Part shown: in pieces, positions 1 through 8,017 of the stretch
How positions within the stretch are numbered: position 1 is the stretch's first letter
How the letters are laid out: every line of letters starts with the position of its first letter
Assembly: GCF_007859325.1 (NCBI RefSeq)
Contig: NZ_VOHK01000005.1
Location: forward strand, 1 to 64,000
DNA from: Luteimonas marina
Lineage (GTDB): Bacteria; Pseudomonadota; Gammaproteobacteria; Xanthomonadales; Xanthomonadaceae
DNA: 64,000 nt
Direction of reading: 5' to 3'
Position numbers and translations under genes: made by a program
Notes under the pieces: generated by a model
What the model was told of the DNA's origin: nothing
What the model saw: the letters and a program-made list of their open reading frames with translations, nothing else
Databases searched by the model: none

Positions 1-247
1 GCGTCTCTTCCATGCCCGGGTCGCTCAGCGAGTACCACTGCTGCAGGAAGTGGATGCGCAGCATGGTCGCCAAGGGATACGGCTGCCGGCCGCGCTGGCC
101 CATCTTCGGGTAGTGCGGTGCGATCAGCGCCAGCAATGCGTTCCACGGCACCACCTGCTCCATCTCCGCCAGGAAGACCTCGCGCCGCGTCTTCTTGCGC
201 TTGCCCGTGTGTTCCGCGTCCCCGAAGCTCAGCTGCATCGTCGTCAT
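1..247 (-). CDS. IS5-family transposase, N-terminal part
   Basis: The visible 82 residues begin MTTMQLSFGDAEHTGKRKK and continue through a stretch containing EMEQVVPW, APHYP and RQPYPLATMLRIHFLQQWY. This is the conserved N-terminal DUF772-type region of IS5/IS1478-like transposases of xanthomonads. The DDE catalytic core would lie beyond the window edge and cannot be judged. A second ATG three codons in (position 238) is an equally plausible start. The enzyme would catalyse cut-and-paste transposition of the element. Confidence 0.8.
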   Translation of the reverse strand, partial: MTTMQLSFGDAEHTGKRKKTRREVFLAEMEQVVPWNALLALIAPHYPKMGQRGRQPYPLATMLRIHFLQQWYSLSDPGMEET

Positions 248-296
248 CCGTCGAACCTTGCGCTATTGTCGCCGAAGGGATTTGTTCAGAGCATCC
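1..296 (-). mobile_element. End of an IS5-family insertion sequence (cut by the window edge)
   Basis: This is the terminal part of an insertion sequence carrying the start of its transposase. The inner boundary is placed at 296, because the interrupted host reading frame resumes there and the next four bases (297-300) are CTAG, which fits the YTAR target duplicated by IS5-subgroup elements. The terminal inverted repeat probably reads outward as GGATGCTCTGAACAAATCC. The other end lies outside the window, so neither the second repeat nor the second target copy can be checked. Confidence 0.75.
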
Positions 297-666
297 CTAG
301 GTCGTTGGCGCCGTTGCGCCTGGGCACGAGGTCGCGGTAGTGGCCTTCCAGGCGACGGCCGCCGGAATCTTCCACGACGCGGGCCTCGAGCGCGGCGTCG
401 TAGGTGTTCATCACCGCGCGCAGGCTGCCGTCCCCGCGCTGCTCGAGCGCGAAATGATCGCGACGCGTGCCGTTGATCAGGGTGAGGACCGGCTTCCCGC
501 CGCCCAGGTCGCGCAGTTCGAAGTTGAACGGCAGCGGTTCGCCGTTGACGTTGAACTCGCCGCGCCAGACGCCTTCGGCCGGCGCCGGCGCGGCGAAGGC
601 CGGGAACGCGAGCGCGAGCAGGATGGCCAGCAGCGGTACGGCGGATTTGCGTGTCGGAAACTTCAT
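297..666 (-). pseudogene. TlpA/thioredoxin-like exported protein, truncated by the IS element
   Basis: The frame opens with MKFPTRKSAVPLLAIL and a signal peptide ending near AFA-AP. It continues with a beta-rich region (GVWRGEFNVNGEPLPFNFEL, then LINGTRRDHF) and ends at NGANDL, where the IS begins. A stop two codons inside the IS (GML then TGA) closes the frame at about 125 residues. Intact xanthomonad relatives, as I remember them, carry this N-terminal domain ahead of a thioredoxin fold with a CxxC motif. Here the redox domain is missing, so loss of function is likely. The assignment rests on the N-terminal domain only. Confidence 0.6.
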
Positions 667-1008
667 TGCGGATTTTCCCCGGGTGCCTTGCGTCGCGTGC
701 AGTGCAGCGCCACCGCCGATGCCGTTGCGCCGGCCATCGGTTCGGGCTTGATGCGTTGCAGCAGACTCGATCCGGAATGTAGCAACCGCGTCACGCCTGT
801 CCAGAGCGGATCCGGGGTTTGGTGATGACGATTCGTCCAAAGCAAATGACGATGGATGCGCGCGGCGTGGCCGGATCGATCCGGAATCGTGTGCCTCCGG
901 CAACCGACACTTGTAGGAGCGCCTTCAGGCGAGACGCTTCTCGAGTAAACGCGCGGCGGAACAAAAAGGGTCGCGCCTGAAGGCGCTCCTACGGTTTGCG
1001 AGGGCGGA
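667..1008. other. Intergenic region holding one inverted-repeat element
   Basis: About 340 bases without a credible gene. Apart from the hairpin listed at 913-992, I see no RNA gene or recognised regulatory site. The promoter of the truncated TlpA-like gene probably lies between 667 and 780. Confidence 0.5.
913..992. repeat. REP-like inverted repeat, family A (TAGGAGCGCCTTCAGGCG)
   Basis: Two inverted copies of GTAGGAGCGCCTTCAGGCG, at 913-932 and 971-992, flank a spacer of about 40 bases and can fold into a long hairpin. Related copies lie at 27924-28000, 51438-51501, 56384-56447 and 57633-57703. Confidence 0.85.
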
Positions 1009-1509
1009 TCAATTGGACGAATCGAGCGGACGCGCCCAGCGCACGTAGCTCTCGGTGATGTCGCCGCGGATGCGCCGATGGATCGCGGCGGTGGAGGCGA
1101 CGCCGAGCCGCTCCGCCACGCCCTGCCAGCCGTCGGCGTGGTCGCCGCGCCAGGCGTCGAGCACCGCACGGCAGGGACGGCCGGTGGCCTGCGCCAGCGC
1201 GCAGGCGTAATAGACATCGCCCGGCGTCGTCGCCTCGTCGCGCAAGGCGTCCTCGACCAGCGCGCGCGGCGCCTCGTGGTAGCGCACGATCTCGTCGACG
1301 AAGGCGTCGCGGTAGCGCGCGGCGTAGTCGTCCATGTCGAGCAGGCGCGCGTCGATCCAGGCGTTGCCGGTTTGCGGCTGTCGCTGCACCGCGGCCGTCG
1401 GCTCGCGTTCCGCCTCCTGCGCGGGTGACGCCGCCTCCTGCGCGAGCGTCGGGCACGACACCAGCAGCACGATGGCGAGGATCGGGGCAAGGTGCGTGAA
1501 TGCGCGCAT
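1009..1509 (-). CDS. Exported protein of unknown function
   Basis: The 166-residue product starts MRAFTHLAPILAIVLLVSC and has a clear signal peptide ending near TLAQ, so it should be periplasmic or, less likely, a lipoprotein. The mature part has a Glu/Ala/Gln-rich linker followed by a helical domain with two cysteines (YYACALA and GRPCRAV) and ends WARPLDSSN. I do not recognise the family. The start is chosen for its GGAG box seven bases upstream. An ATG six codons earlier overlaps the stop of the HAD gene as ATGA and could also be used. Close spacing suggests co-transcription with that gene. Confidence 0.65.
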   Translation of the reverse strand: MRAFTHLAPILAIVLLVSCPTLAQEAASPAQEAEREPTAAVQRQPQTGNAWIDARLLDMDDYAARYRDAFVDEIVRYHEAPRALVEDALRDEATTPGDVYYACALAQATGRPCRAVLDAWRGDHADGWQGVAERLGVASTAAIHRRIRGDITESYVRWARPLDSSN

Positions 1510-1523
1510 CGGCGTGCTCCGTG

Positions 1524-2264
1524 TCATCCGGCCGCGATTACAGCGGCGGCGCCTGCGGCCACGATGTCGCGGATCGCCACAGGCAGGGCATCGGCCGTCG
1601 CCACCTGCCGCAGGCGCGGATGCCCGCCGACGTCGTCGGCCTCGTTCTCGTGTTCCCAGGTCAGGTGGTAGGGCACGTGCACGCCCCAGCCGCCCAGTTG
1701 CAGCACCGGCACGATGTCCGAACGCAGCGAGTTGCCGATCATCACGAAGCGGTCGGCGGGAATCGCGAATTCGTCGAGCAGGCGCGCGTAGGTGGCCACG
1801 TCCTTCTCGCTGACGATCTCGATGCGCCGGAACAGGTCGGCCAGGCCCGACTCGCGCACCTTGGCCTCCTGGTGGAACAGGTCGCCCTTGGTGACCAGCA
1901 CCACCGGGTGTTCGGCGGCGATCGCTTCCACCGCTTCGCGCACGCCGGGCAACAGTTCCACCGGATGGCGCAGCATGTCCTTGGCGATCTGCACGATGCG
2001 GTGCAGGTCGCGCGCGTGGATACGGCCGTCGGTGATGTCGACCGCCGCTTCCACCATCGACAGCGCCATGCCCTTCACGCCGTAGCCGAACACGGCGATG
2101 TTGCCCTTCTCCACCGCGTACAACCGCTCGCGCAGGCGCAGGTCGGCCAGGTCGACGTGGCGGCCGACGATGCGTTCGAATTCGTCCTGCGCGGCGTGGA
2201 AGTAGTCCTCGCTGCGCCAGAGGGTGTCGTCGGCGTCGAAGCCGACCATGTCGATCGCGGTCAT
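1524..2264 (-). CDS. HAD-superfamily hydrolase
   Basis: A cytosolic phosphatase-like enzyme of about 246 residues. Motif I is FDADDTLW near residue 8 (nucleophile and acid/base aspartates), motif II a Thr in LVTKGD, motif III a Lys around VSEKD, and motif IV MIGNSLRSDIVP near residue 185. This order matches phosphoglycolate-phosphatase/haloacid-dehalogenase-type proteins, but the substrate cannot be read from the sequence. The start at MTAIDMVGFD is preferred because it sits directly before motif I. An upstream ATG would add ten residues. It lies just upstream of the exported protein gene at 1009-1509, probably in one transcript. Confidence 0.8.
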   Translation of the reverse strand: MTAIDMVGFDADDTLWRSEDYFHAAQDEFERIVGRHVDLADLRLRERLYAVEKGNIAVFGYGVKGMALSMVEAAVDITDGRIHARDLHRIVQIAKDMLRHPVELLPGVREAVEAIAAEHPVVLVTKGDLFHQEAKVRESGLADLFRRIEIVSEKDVATYARLLDEFAIPADRFVMIGNSLRSDIVPVLQLGGWGVHVPYHLTWEHENEADDVGGHPRLRQVATADALPVAIRDIVAAGAAAVIAAG

Positions 2265-2285
2265 CGCCGCAGTATGCCGCAACGC

Positions 2286-2317
2286 AAAAGACATCGGCGG
2301 CCCGAAGGCCGCCGATG
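2286..2317 (-). terminator. Rho-independent terminator after the EF-hand gene
   Basis: An 11-bp perfect stem, CATCGGCGGCC at 2292-2302 paired with GGCCGCCGATG at 2307-2317, encloses a CGAA loop. Read on the minus strand it is followed by TCTTTT, so it should end transcription of the gene at 2370-2744. Confidence 0.75.
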
Positions 2318-2369
2318 GCTCACTTGCCTGTCATGGGAAACAGGACTTGGAGAGGGGTTGGACCAGGCC

Positions 2370-2744
2370 TCAGTCGGCGCCGCCCGAGGCGTCGGGCTGC
2401 TGCGCGTTCGCCTTGGCGACGAAGGCCTTGTACTCGTCCGGCGTCAGTTCGCCGTCGCGGTCGGTGTCGGCGTCGTCGAACACCTGCGCCAGCGACTGCA
2501 AGTTGCCGGCTTCGGTCTTGCTCAGCGTGCCGTTGCCGTCGACGTCGAGGTCGGCCCAGGTCAGCGGCTGCTGCTGCGCGGCCGGCGCGGTGGACTGTGC
2601 CGGGTCCTGGGCGGTCGGGTACTGGCTGGTCGGATCCTGGGCGGTCGGTTCGGTCGCGGCCGGATCCTGCGCGAAGGCCATCGGCATGGCGAGGGCCGCG
2701 CCCAGCGCGATCAGTCCGAACAGCGGCTTGCGTGCATTCTTCAT
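2370..2744 (-). CDS. Exported EF-hand protein with PTAQDP repeats
   Basis: A 124-residue protein with a signal peptide (MKNARKPLFGLIALGAALAM, cleavage after AFA). A low-complexity stretch follows, in which TAQDP-like units recur about four times, and then two EF-hand loops: DLDVDGNGTLSKTE near residue 66 and DADTDRDGELTPDE near residue 94. Both loops keep Asp/Asn at positions 1, 3 and 5 and Glu at 12, so calcium binding is likely. It resembles the small periplasmic EF-hand proteins common in xanthomonads, whose role is poorly known. A GGGAGAT box eight bases upstream supports the start. Transcription should end at the strong hairpin at 2292-2317. Confidence 0.85.
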   Translation of the reverse strand: MKNARKPLFGLIALGAALAMPMAFAQDPAATEPTAQDPTSQYPTAQDPAQSTAPAAQQQPLTWADLDVDGNGTLSKTEAGNLQSLAQVFDDADTDRDGELTPDEYKAFVAKANAQQPDASGGAD

Positions 2745-2963
2745 CACTATCTCCCGTGGGGATTCAAAATGGGCGCGCGGCAGAGGTGTTGCATGAGGTG
2801 TCGCTTCCGCACGGCGACCACCTTGCCCGCGCACGCATAAAGATCCGTGCATGTTCCAAGTTAACAGGATGTTCCTCGCCGACGGGCGTTCAGCATTGCC
2901 GCCGTCGTTTGCCGCGCTCAGAAAGGCGCTGGATTCAAGCTGTTTTTCCCTGCCGCTTCGGCA

Positions 2964-3149
2964 TCATTCGTCATCGCGGCGCATCGATACCTGGGGTAAA
3001 CCCTGGGCATCGAACGTGACCGAAAGCGCGATCGGCCGACAGCAGACCTGGCAATCCTCGATGTACTGCTGCTCGCCCGCGGAGGCGTCGACGGCGATCG
3101 TGATCGGCTCGCCGCAGTACGGACACGTGCACGTTTCGAAATCCTGCAT
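2964..3149 (-). CDS. CPXCG-motif cysteine-rich small protein
   Basis: A 61-residue protein with two cysteine pairs: CPYCGEP near residue 9 and CQVCCRPI near residue 33. This is the layout of the CPXCG cysteine-rich family (Pfam Cys_rich_CPXG), presumed to bind a structural zinc. Length and motif spacing match the family, but its function is unknown. It is divergent from the sugar dehydrogenase gene, with 97 bases between them that must hold both promoters. Confidence 0.85.
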   Translation of the reverse strand: MQDFETCTCPYCGEPITIAVDASAGEQQYIEDCQVCCRPIALSVTFDAQGLPQVSMRRDDE

Positions 3150-3246
3150 CGTCGAAGACACTCCGGGCGCAAAGGCCGCCCACGCGGCCGGATCGCGATC
3201 CGACGCTATCATGACGCCGACCCCCGATCCCGGCGAGGACTTCCCG

Positions 3247-4431
3247 ATGCATCGCTCCGCCTTGACGACCACCCTGCTCTCCCTTGCGCTGCTGACGGCC
3301 TGCAATGCCGGCAGCAGCACCGCCCCCGCTGCGCAGACCGAGGACGCCACTGTCCCGGCAGCCGTGCAGCAGGCGCGCGAAACCCGCGCCATCGGTCCGT
3401 TCACGGCCGAGACCGTGGCCTCGTTCGACGAGCCCTGGGCGCTGGGCTTCCTGCCCGACGGCCGCCTGCTGGTCAGCGAGAAACCGGGCACGCTCAAGCT
3501 GGTCGACGTCGCCACCGGCCATGCCGGCGAGGTCACCGGCGTCCCGCAGGTGGCCTATGGCGGACAGGGTGGCTTCGGCGACGTGGTGCCGCACCCGCAG
3601 TTCGCCAGCAACGGACGGGTCTACATCAGCTACGCGGAAGCGGGCGACGGCAACACCGCCGGCGCAGCGGTCGCGCGCGCGACGCTGGTCACCGACGATG
3701 CCGGCGGCGGCGCGCTCGAAGGCGTCGAGGTGATCTGGCGCCAGGTGCCGAAGGTGAGCGGACAGGGCCACTACGGCCACCGCATCGCGTTCGGCGACGA
3801 CGGCAAGCTGTGGATCGCCTCCGGCGAGCGCCAGAAGTTCGATCCGGCGCAGGACATGGCGTCCAACCTCGGCAAGGTGCTGCGCTTCAACGACGACGGC
3901 AGCGTGCCGGCGGACAATCCGTTCGCCGGACAGGGCGAGGTGGCGGCGCAGGTGTGGTCGCTCGGCCATCGCAATCCGCTGGGTATCGCCTTCGACGGCA
4001 ACGGCCAGCTGTGGGACATCGAGATGGGCCCGAAGGGCGGCGACGAACTCAACAAGGTCGAGCGCGGCGCCAACTACGGCTATCCGATCGTGTCCAATGG
4101 CGACCACTACGACGGTCGCCCGATCCCGGACCACGACACGCGCCCGGAATTCAGCACGCCCGCGATCACGTGGACGCCGGTGATCTCGCCGTCGAGCCTG
4201 ATCTTCTATTCCGGCGACGTGTTCCCGGAATGGAAGGGCAATGCCTTCGCCGGCGGCCTGTCGTCGCAGTCACTGGTGCGCATCCAGTTCGAAGGCGACC
4301 GCGCCTGGGAGGCCGAGCGCTTCGAGATGGGCGCCCGCATCCGCGGCGTGCGCCAGGGCCCGGACGGCGCGCTGTGGGTGATCGAGGACGGCAAGGGCGG
4401 CCGGCTGCTGAAGCTGACGCCGAAGGGCTGA
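3247..4431 (+). CDS. PQQ-dependent sugar dehydrogenase-like lipoprotein
   Basis: A 394-residue six-bladed beta-propeller of the soluble glucose/aldose dehydrogenase family (Asd/YliI-like). These enzymes oxidise sugars in the periplasm with PQQ and calcium. The N-terminus is a lipoprotein signal with lipobox LLTAC near residue 17. Family landmarks are [36 protein letters not shown] with the catalytic-type His, [12 protein letters not shown], a GGDELN calcium/PQQ-site region and GANYGYP. The start at MHRSALTT has a GAGG box. An earlier in-frame ATG at 3211 is less likely because it would displace the signal peptide. No PQQ biosynthesis gene is in view. Confidence 0.88.
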   Translation: MHRSALTTTLLSLALLTACNAGSSTAPAAQTEDATVPAAVQQARETRAIGPFTAETVASFDEPWALGFLPDGRLLVSEKPGTLKLVDVATGHAGEVTGVPQVAYGGQGGFGDVVPHPQFASNGRVYISYAEAGDGNTAGAAVARATLVTDDAGGGALEGVEVIWRQVPKVSGQGHYGHRIAFGDDGKLWIASGERQKFDPAQDMASNLGKVLRFNDDGSVPADNPFAGQGEVAAQVWSLGHRNPLGIAFDGNGQLWDIEMGPKGGDELNKVERGANYGYPIVSNGDHYDGRPIPDHDTRPEFSTPAITWTPVISPSSLIFYSGDVFPEWKGNAFAGGLSSQSLVRIQFEGDRAWEAERFEMGARIRGVRQGPDGALWVIEDGKGGRLLKLTPKG

Positions 4432-4716
4432 TGCCTTTTGGCGGCCGGGAAGATGGAATGGCGTAGGCGGGGCGTCGGGGGCGTAGCCCCGACCTACGGA
4501 CGGTTCACGCGCTCCGAAACAAACGTCATCCCCCGGCGAAAGCGCCCGCACCGTCATCCCGGCGAAAGCCGGGATCCATCTTGATCCGGCGGCTGCCTGG
4601 CCGCGAAGAAGAAAGATAACGGCAAAATGGATCCCGGCGTTCGCCGGGATGACGGCTTCGTTCTTCGATCCGCATGCGTGCATCCGGATGCCGCCAACCG
4701 ATGGCGCGCAGGCCCG
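4432..4716. other. Intergenic region between convergent genes
   Basis: About 285 bases. The repeat pair listed at 4552-4654 fills its second half. A GC-rich segment at 4440-4500 has the look of a degenerate hairpin. I see no coding sequence. Confidence 0.5.
4552..4654. repeat. Inverted repeat, family B (CGTCATCCCGGCGAAAGCCGGGATCC)
   Basis: The arm CGTCATCCCGGCGAAAGCCG at 4552-4580 is mirrored by ATCCCGGCGTTCGCCGGGAT at about 4625-4654, and each arm is itself a short hairpin. It lies between the convergent dehydrogenase and transglycosylase genes and may serve both as a terminator. Related copies occur at 6696, 25130, 40925, 41872 and 43641. Confidence 0.85.
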
Positions 4717-5484
4717 CTACTGCGCCGGCCGCTCCGTCCTGATGCCCATCGCCTCGCGATAGCGCGCGTGCAGCGCCTGCACCTTGGCGATGTAGGCCTG
4801 CGTCTCCGGGTATGGCGGCACGCCGCCGTGGCGCTGCACGGTGCCGATGCCGGCGTTGTAGGCCGCGAGCGCCAGGGTGCGGTCGTTGCCGTAGCGGCGC
4901 AGCAGCGCGCGCAGGTGGCGCGCGCCGGCCTGGATCGACTGCTTCGCGTCGAAGGGATCGGCGACGCCGTAGTCGGCGACCACGTCGGGCATCAGCTGCA
5001 TCACGCCCTGCGCGCCCTTGTCCGACACCGCGTCCGCGTCGAACCCGCTTTCGGCATGCGCGATCGCGCGCAGCCATGCGTCCTCGACGCCGGTCGCCTT
5101 CGCCGCCGCCCTGAACTCGGCCGCGAACGGCCCGAGCTGCGGCGCGCCGACATTGCCCAGCCCTTCATGCGCGGGTTCGCCCGGCGGCGTGACCGCGGTG
5201 AACTTCAGGTACACGCGCGAGCCGGGCAGCTTGCGCGTGCCGTAGACGAGTTTCCCGTCCTGCTCGCGTTCGTACAGCGTGCCGCTGAACACACCCATTG
5301 CCCCCCACAGGTTCGGCGCCTGCACGGCGCTGTCGTCGATTTCCTTCGCCTCGCACTTCGAGCCCGGCTCGGGCGCGGTGGACAGGCTGACGGTGCCGTC
5401 GCGCACGCAGCGATAGACGATGCGTGCATCGGCCGGCGGCGGCACCGCCAGTGCGGCGACGGCCAGCAGCAGGCCGGCCGTCAT
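4717..5484 (-). CDS. Periplasmic lytic transglycosylase (SLT domain)
   Basis: A 255-residue exported protein. After a signal peptide (MTAGLLLAVAALAVPPPADA) comes a short beta region, IVYRCVRDGTVSLSTAP with a cysteine pair, like a DUF4124 module. A C-terminal SLT domain then carries the catalytic Glu in AIAHAESGFD, the GAQGVMQLMP motif and AYNAGIG. Such enzymes cleave peptidoglycan between MurNAc and GlcNAc to give anhydroMurNAc. The start is chosen for its GGTCAGGG box and signal peptide. An upstream ATG at 5568 would put an unlikely basic leader ahead of it. Confidence 0.9.
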   Translation of the reverse strand: MTAGLLLAVAALAVPPPADARIVYRCVRDGTVSLSTAPEPGSKCEAKEIDDSAVQAPNLWGAMGVFSGTLYEREQDGKLVYGTRKLPGSRVYLKFTAVTPPGEPAHEGLGNVGAPQLGPFAAEFRAAAKATGVEDAWLRAIAHAESGFDADAVSDKGAQGVMQLMPDVVADYGVADPFDAKQSIQAGARHLRALLRRYGNDRTLALAAYNAGIGTVQRHGGVPPYPETQAYIAKVQALHARYREAMGIRTERPAQ

Positions 5485-5601
5485 CCCTGACCTTCTCCCG
5501 CGGACGGACGGAAGACCGCATGCGCCGACCCGGCTTGCGGGCGGCGGGGACGGGACGCGGGACGCCATGCCGCTGCCTCCGCGGCTCGCGCCGCGCGGAC
5601 C

Positions 5602-6021
5602 TCAGGAGGCGACTTCGATGCCGTCGGCGGTGATGCGGTACTCGACCGGCTCGGCGGCGATGCCCTTGCCGCTGTCGCCGCTCAGGTGCTCGACCTGCTC
5701 GGGCGTGAGCTCCTTGCGCGTCAGCACGCCGTGCACCACCGCAGAGCCCGTGGTGTCCTTGGGAATGTAGAAGTCGTGCTTGCCGAACATCACCCGCGCG
5801 AGCTTGCCGTCGTCCTCCAGCATCATCCAGCAGCCCTTGGCCTGGCAGACCTCGGTGATCCGGCCGCTGAAGCGCTGCGGCCGGTCGGCGTGGGCGTCGA
5901 AGTCGGCGATCGCCTGCGAGACCGGGACGGCCTCGCCTTCGGGCATGGGCTGGCCGTAGGGCGTGGCGGCGCTCGCGGCGGCGGCGGACAGCGTCAGGAC
6001 CAGGATGGACAGCAGGCGCAT
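5602..6021 (-). CDS. DUF4920 domain exported protein
   Basis: A 139-residue protein with a signal peptide (MRLLSILVLTLSAAAASA) and a single DUF4920 domain. The family hallmark CQAKGCWMMLED lies near residue 58, preceded by RFSGRITEV and followed by VMFGKHDFYIPKDTTGS. The two cysteines and Trp-Met could bind a metal or form a redox pair, but the family function is unknown. A GAGGAG box lies nine bases before the ATG. It sits 117 bases from the lytic transglycosylase gene on the same strand. Confidence 0.85.
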   Translation of the reverse strand: MRLLSILVLTLSAAAASAATPYGQPMPEGEAVPVSQAIADFDAHADRPQRFSGRITEVCQAKGCWMMLEDDGKLARVMFGKHDFYIPKDTTGSAVVHGVLTRKELTPEQVEHLSGDSGKGIAAEPVEYRITADGIEVAS

Positions 6022-6123
6022 GGCGTGCTCCTCGGGATCGTCGGGCGGTCACGATAGCGCGAAGGCGCGTGCGGCGGCAGTGACGATAGGATGCGGGGGC
6101 CCTCCCGCCCCAGGAATGCGAAC

Positions 6124-6642
6124 GTGTCCGACTGGTCCCGCCTGATCCGCGACGTCCCCGATTTCCCGAAGCCCGGGATCGTGTTCAAGGACATCACCCC
6201 GGTGCTGGCCGACGCCGTCGCCTTCGCTGCCGCGATCGCGGCGATGGCCGCGCCGTGGCGCGAAGCGCCGCCGGACGCGGTGGCGGGCGTCGAATCGCGC
6301 GGCTTCATCCTCGGCGCGGCGCTGGCGCGCGCGCTGGGCTGCGGCTTCGTGCCGGTGCGCAAGCCGGGCAAGCTGCCGGCGCGCACGCTGGCGCAGGACT
6401 ACCGGCTCGAATACGGCAGCGACCGGCTGGAGGTGCACGTCGACGCGCTGCCGCCCGGCGCACGGGTGCTGGTGGTCGACGACGTGCTCGCTACCGGCGG
6501 CACCCTGCGCGCGGCGACCGCCCTGCTGCGTCGCCAGGGCGCGCAGGTGGTCGGCGCGGACGTGCTGGTGGAACTGGCGTTCCTGCGCGGGCGCGAGCGC
6601 TGGGACGATCCGGCGCCGCTGCGCGCGGCGCTGGCGCTGTAG
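6124..6642 (+). CDS. apt: Adenine phosphoribosyltransferase
   Basis: This cytosolic purine-salvage enzyme converts adenine and PRPP to AMP and pyrophosphate. The N-terminal [21 protein letters not shown] is the family hallmark, [16 protein letters not shown] forms the hood/base-binding region, RKPGKLPA the flexible loop, and [14 protein letters not shown] near residue 117 the PRPP-binding motif. The GTG at 6124 is preferred because homologues begin a few residues before the [10 protein letters not shown] block. An ATG at 6091 would add eleven residues. The 172-residue length is normal. Confidence 0.93.
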   Translation: MSDWSRLIRDVPDFPKPGIVFKDITPVLADAVAFAAAIAAMAAPWREAPPDAVAGVESRGFILGAALARALGCGFVPVRKPGKLPARTLAQDYRLEYGSDRLEVHVDALPPGARVLVVDDVLATGGTLRAATALLRRQGAQVVGADVLVELAFLRGRERWDDPAPLRAALAL

Positions 6643-7081
6643 CGCGGCGGACAGGTCCGAGGCGCTTGCGGAACCAGACCATGACGTCCTCCCACCGTCA
6701 TCCCCGCGAAGCCTGCCCCCGCGCAGGCGGGGGGCGGGAATCCAGCGTCTTTACGCCTTCGTGCAGAAGAGAATGACCAGAAGCCCGGGCGTTTCTCGAC
6801 CGCATGCCCCCTCCAAGTCCCTGACTCGTCACGAAAGACGCTGGGTCCCCGCCTTCGCGGGGATGACGTCTGTCTGGTTCGCCGGCGATGACACGTGTTC
6901 CGGTCGCTGGCAGGACGGAACCCTGGTCGCCGCCGGTACTGCGTCAGCCGGCAACCCACCAGCCCCGGCAATCCATCCACGCCACCCGCTGTTCCACCGC
7001 CGGAACAGCCGCGCGCCGTAGAATGCAGCCCTTGCCGCGCGTCGCCTTCCGCTGCCGCGGCCCCTGTCCCCACGGTGTCCG
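6643..7081. other. Intergenic region dominated by a repeat pair
   Basis: About 440 bases between apt and the EamA gene. The inverted pair at 6696-6868 accounts for much of it. The remainder, up to the start at 7082, should contain the promoter of the two-gene exporter operon. I recognise no other element. Confidence 0.5.
6696..6868. repeat. Inverted repeat, family B, long-spacer copy
   Basis: CGTCATCCCCGCGAAGCCTG at 6696 and onward carries the internal motif AATCCAGCGTCTTTA. It is mirrored by ACGAAAGACGCTGGGTCCCC and GCGGGGATGACG ending at 6868. The left arm has a small insertion of GC-rich sequence. This is the same family as 25130-25217, with a spacer of about 75 bases. Confidence 0.8.
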
Positions 7082-8017
7082 ATGCGTCCCTCCCCTGCAT
7101 CGGTCGGCCCCGCTTCCGCGTCTTCGCTCGCCATCGCCCTCGCGCTGGCGGCGGTGTACCTGATCTGGGGTTCGACCTACCTCGCCATCCGCTTCGCGCT
7201 GGAGGGCGGCTGGCCGCCGCTGCTGATGGGTGGCGTGCGCTTCCTGCTGGCGGGTGCGCTGATGTACGCGGCGCTGCGCCTGCGCGCGGTCGCCGCGCCC
7301 ACGCGCGCGCAGTGGCGCAACACCGCGTTCATGGGCCTGCTGCTGCTCGCGGTCGGCAATGGTCTGGTCTGCATCGCCGAGCAGACGGTGTCGTCGGGCC
7401 TGGCGGCGGTCGCGGTGGCGTCGGTGCCGCTGTGGATGGCGCTGTTCGCGGCGCTGCGCGGCGAGCATCCGCGGCGCATCGAATGGATCGGCCTGGGCAT
7501 CGGTTTCGCCGGCGTGGCCTGGCTCAACGCGGGCAGCAGCCTGACCGCGACGCCCGGCGGCCTGGTCGCGCTGCTGGTGGCCTCGGTGGCCTGGGCCTAC
7601 GGCTCGATCTGGAGCCGCGGCCGCGACCTGCCCGCGCCGTTCATGACCGCCGCCGCGCAGATGCTGTGCGGCGGCGTAGTGATGCTGGCCGCCGGCCTCG
7701 CGCTCGGCGAACGCTTCGACGGCTGGCCGACGCTGCGCGGCCTGCTGTCGTTCGGCTACCTCGCCACGTTCGGTTCGATCATCGGCTTCAGCGCCTACGT
7801 CTGGCTGCTGCAGCACGTGCGCCCGGCGCTGGCGGGCAGCTACGCCTACGTGAACCCGGTGATCGCGGTGGTGCTCGGCGCCTGGCTCGCCGGCGAGCGC
7901 TTCGGCGCGCACGACATCGGCGCGATGGGCGTGGTGCTGCTGGGGGTGGTCGCGATCACCCTGGCCAAGGCGAACAAGGCGGCGGCGCCCGCCATCGGCG
8001 GGGCGAGGCGCGGATGA
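7082..8017 (+). CDS. EamA-family drug/metabolite exporter (YedA-like)
   Basis: A 311-residue inner-membrane protein with two EamA repeats and about ten transmembrane helices. Landmarks are VYLIWGSTYLAIRFAL in helix 1, PPLLMGGVRFLLAG, and late in each repeat SVPLWMALFAAL and YAYVNPVIAVVLG. These identify the YedA-type branch of the DMT superfamily, which exports small metabolites or drugs. The substrate cannot be told from sequence. Its stop overlaps the start of rarD by four bases (ATGA), so the two are almost certainly translated together. Confidence 0.88.
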   Translation: MRPSPASVGPASASSLAIALALAAVYLIWGSTYLAIRFALEGGWPPLLMGGVRFLLAGALMYAALRLRAVAAPTRAQWRNTAFMGLLLLAVGNGLVCIAEQTVSSGLAAVAVASVPLWMALFAALRGEHPRRIEWIGLGIGFAGVAWLNAGSSLTATPGGLVALLVASVAWAYGSIWSRGRDLPAPFMTAAAQMLCGGVVMLAAGLALGERFDGWPTLRGLLSFGYLATFGSIIGFSAYVWLLQHVRPALAGSYAYVNPVIAVVLGAWLAGERFGAHDIGAMGVVLLGVVAITLAKANKAAAPAIGGARRG

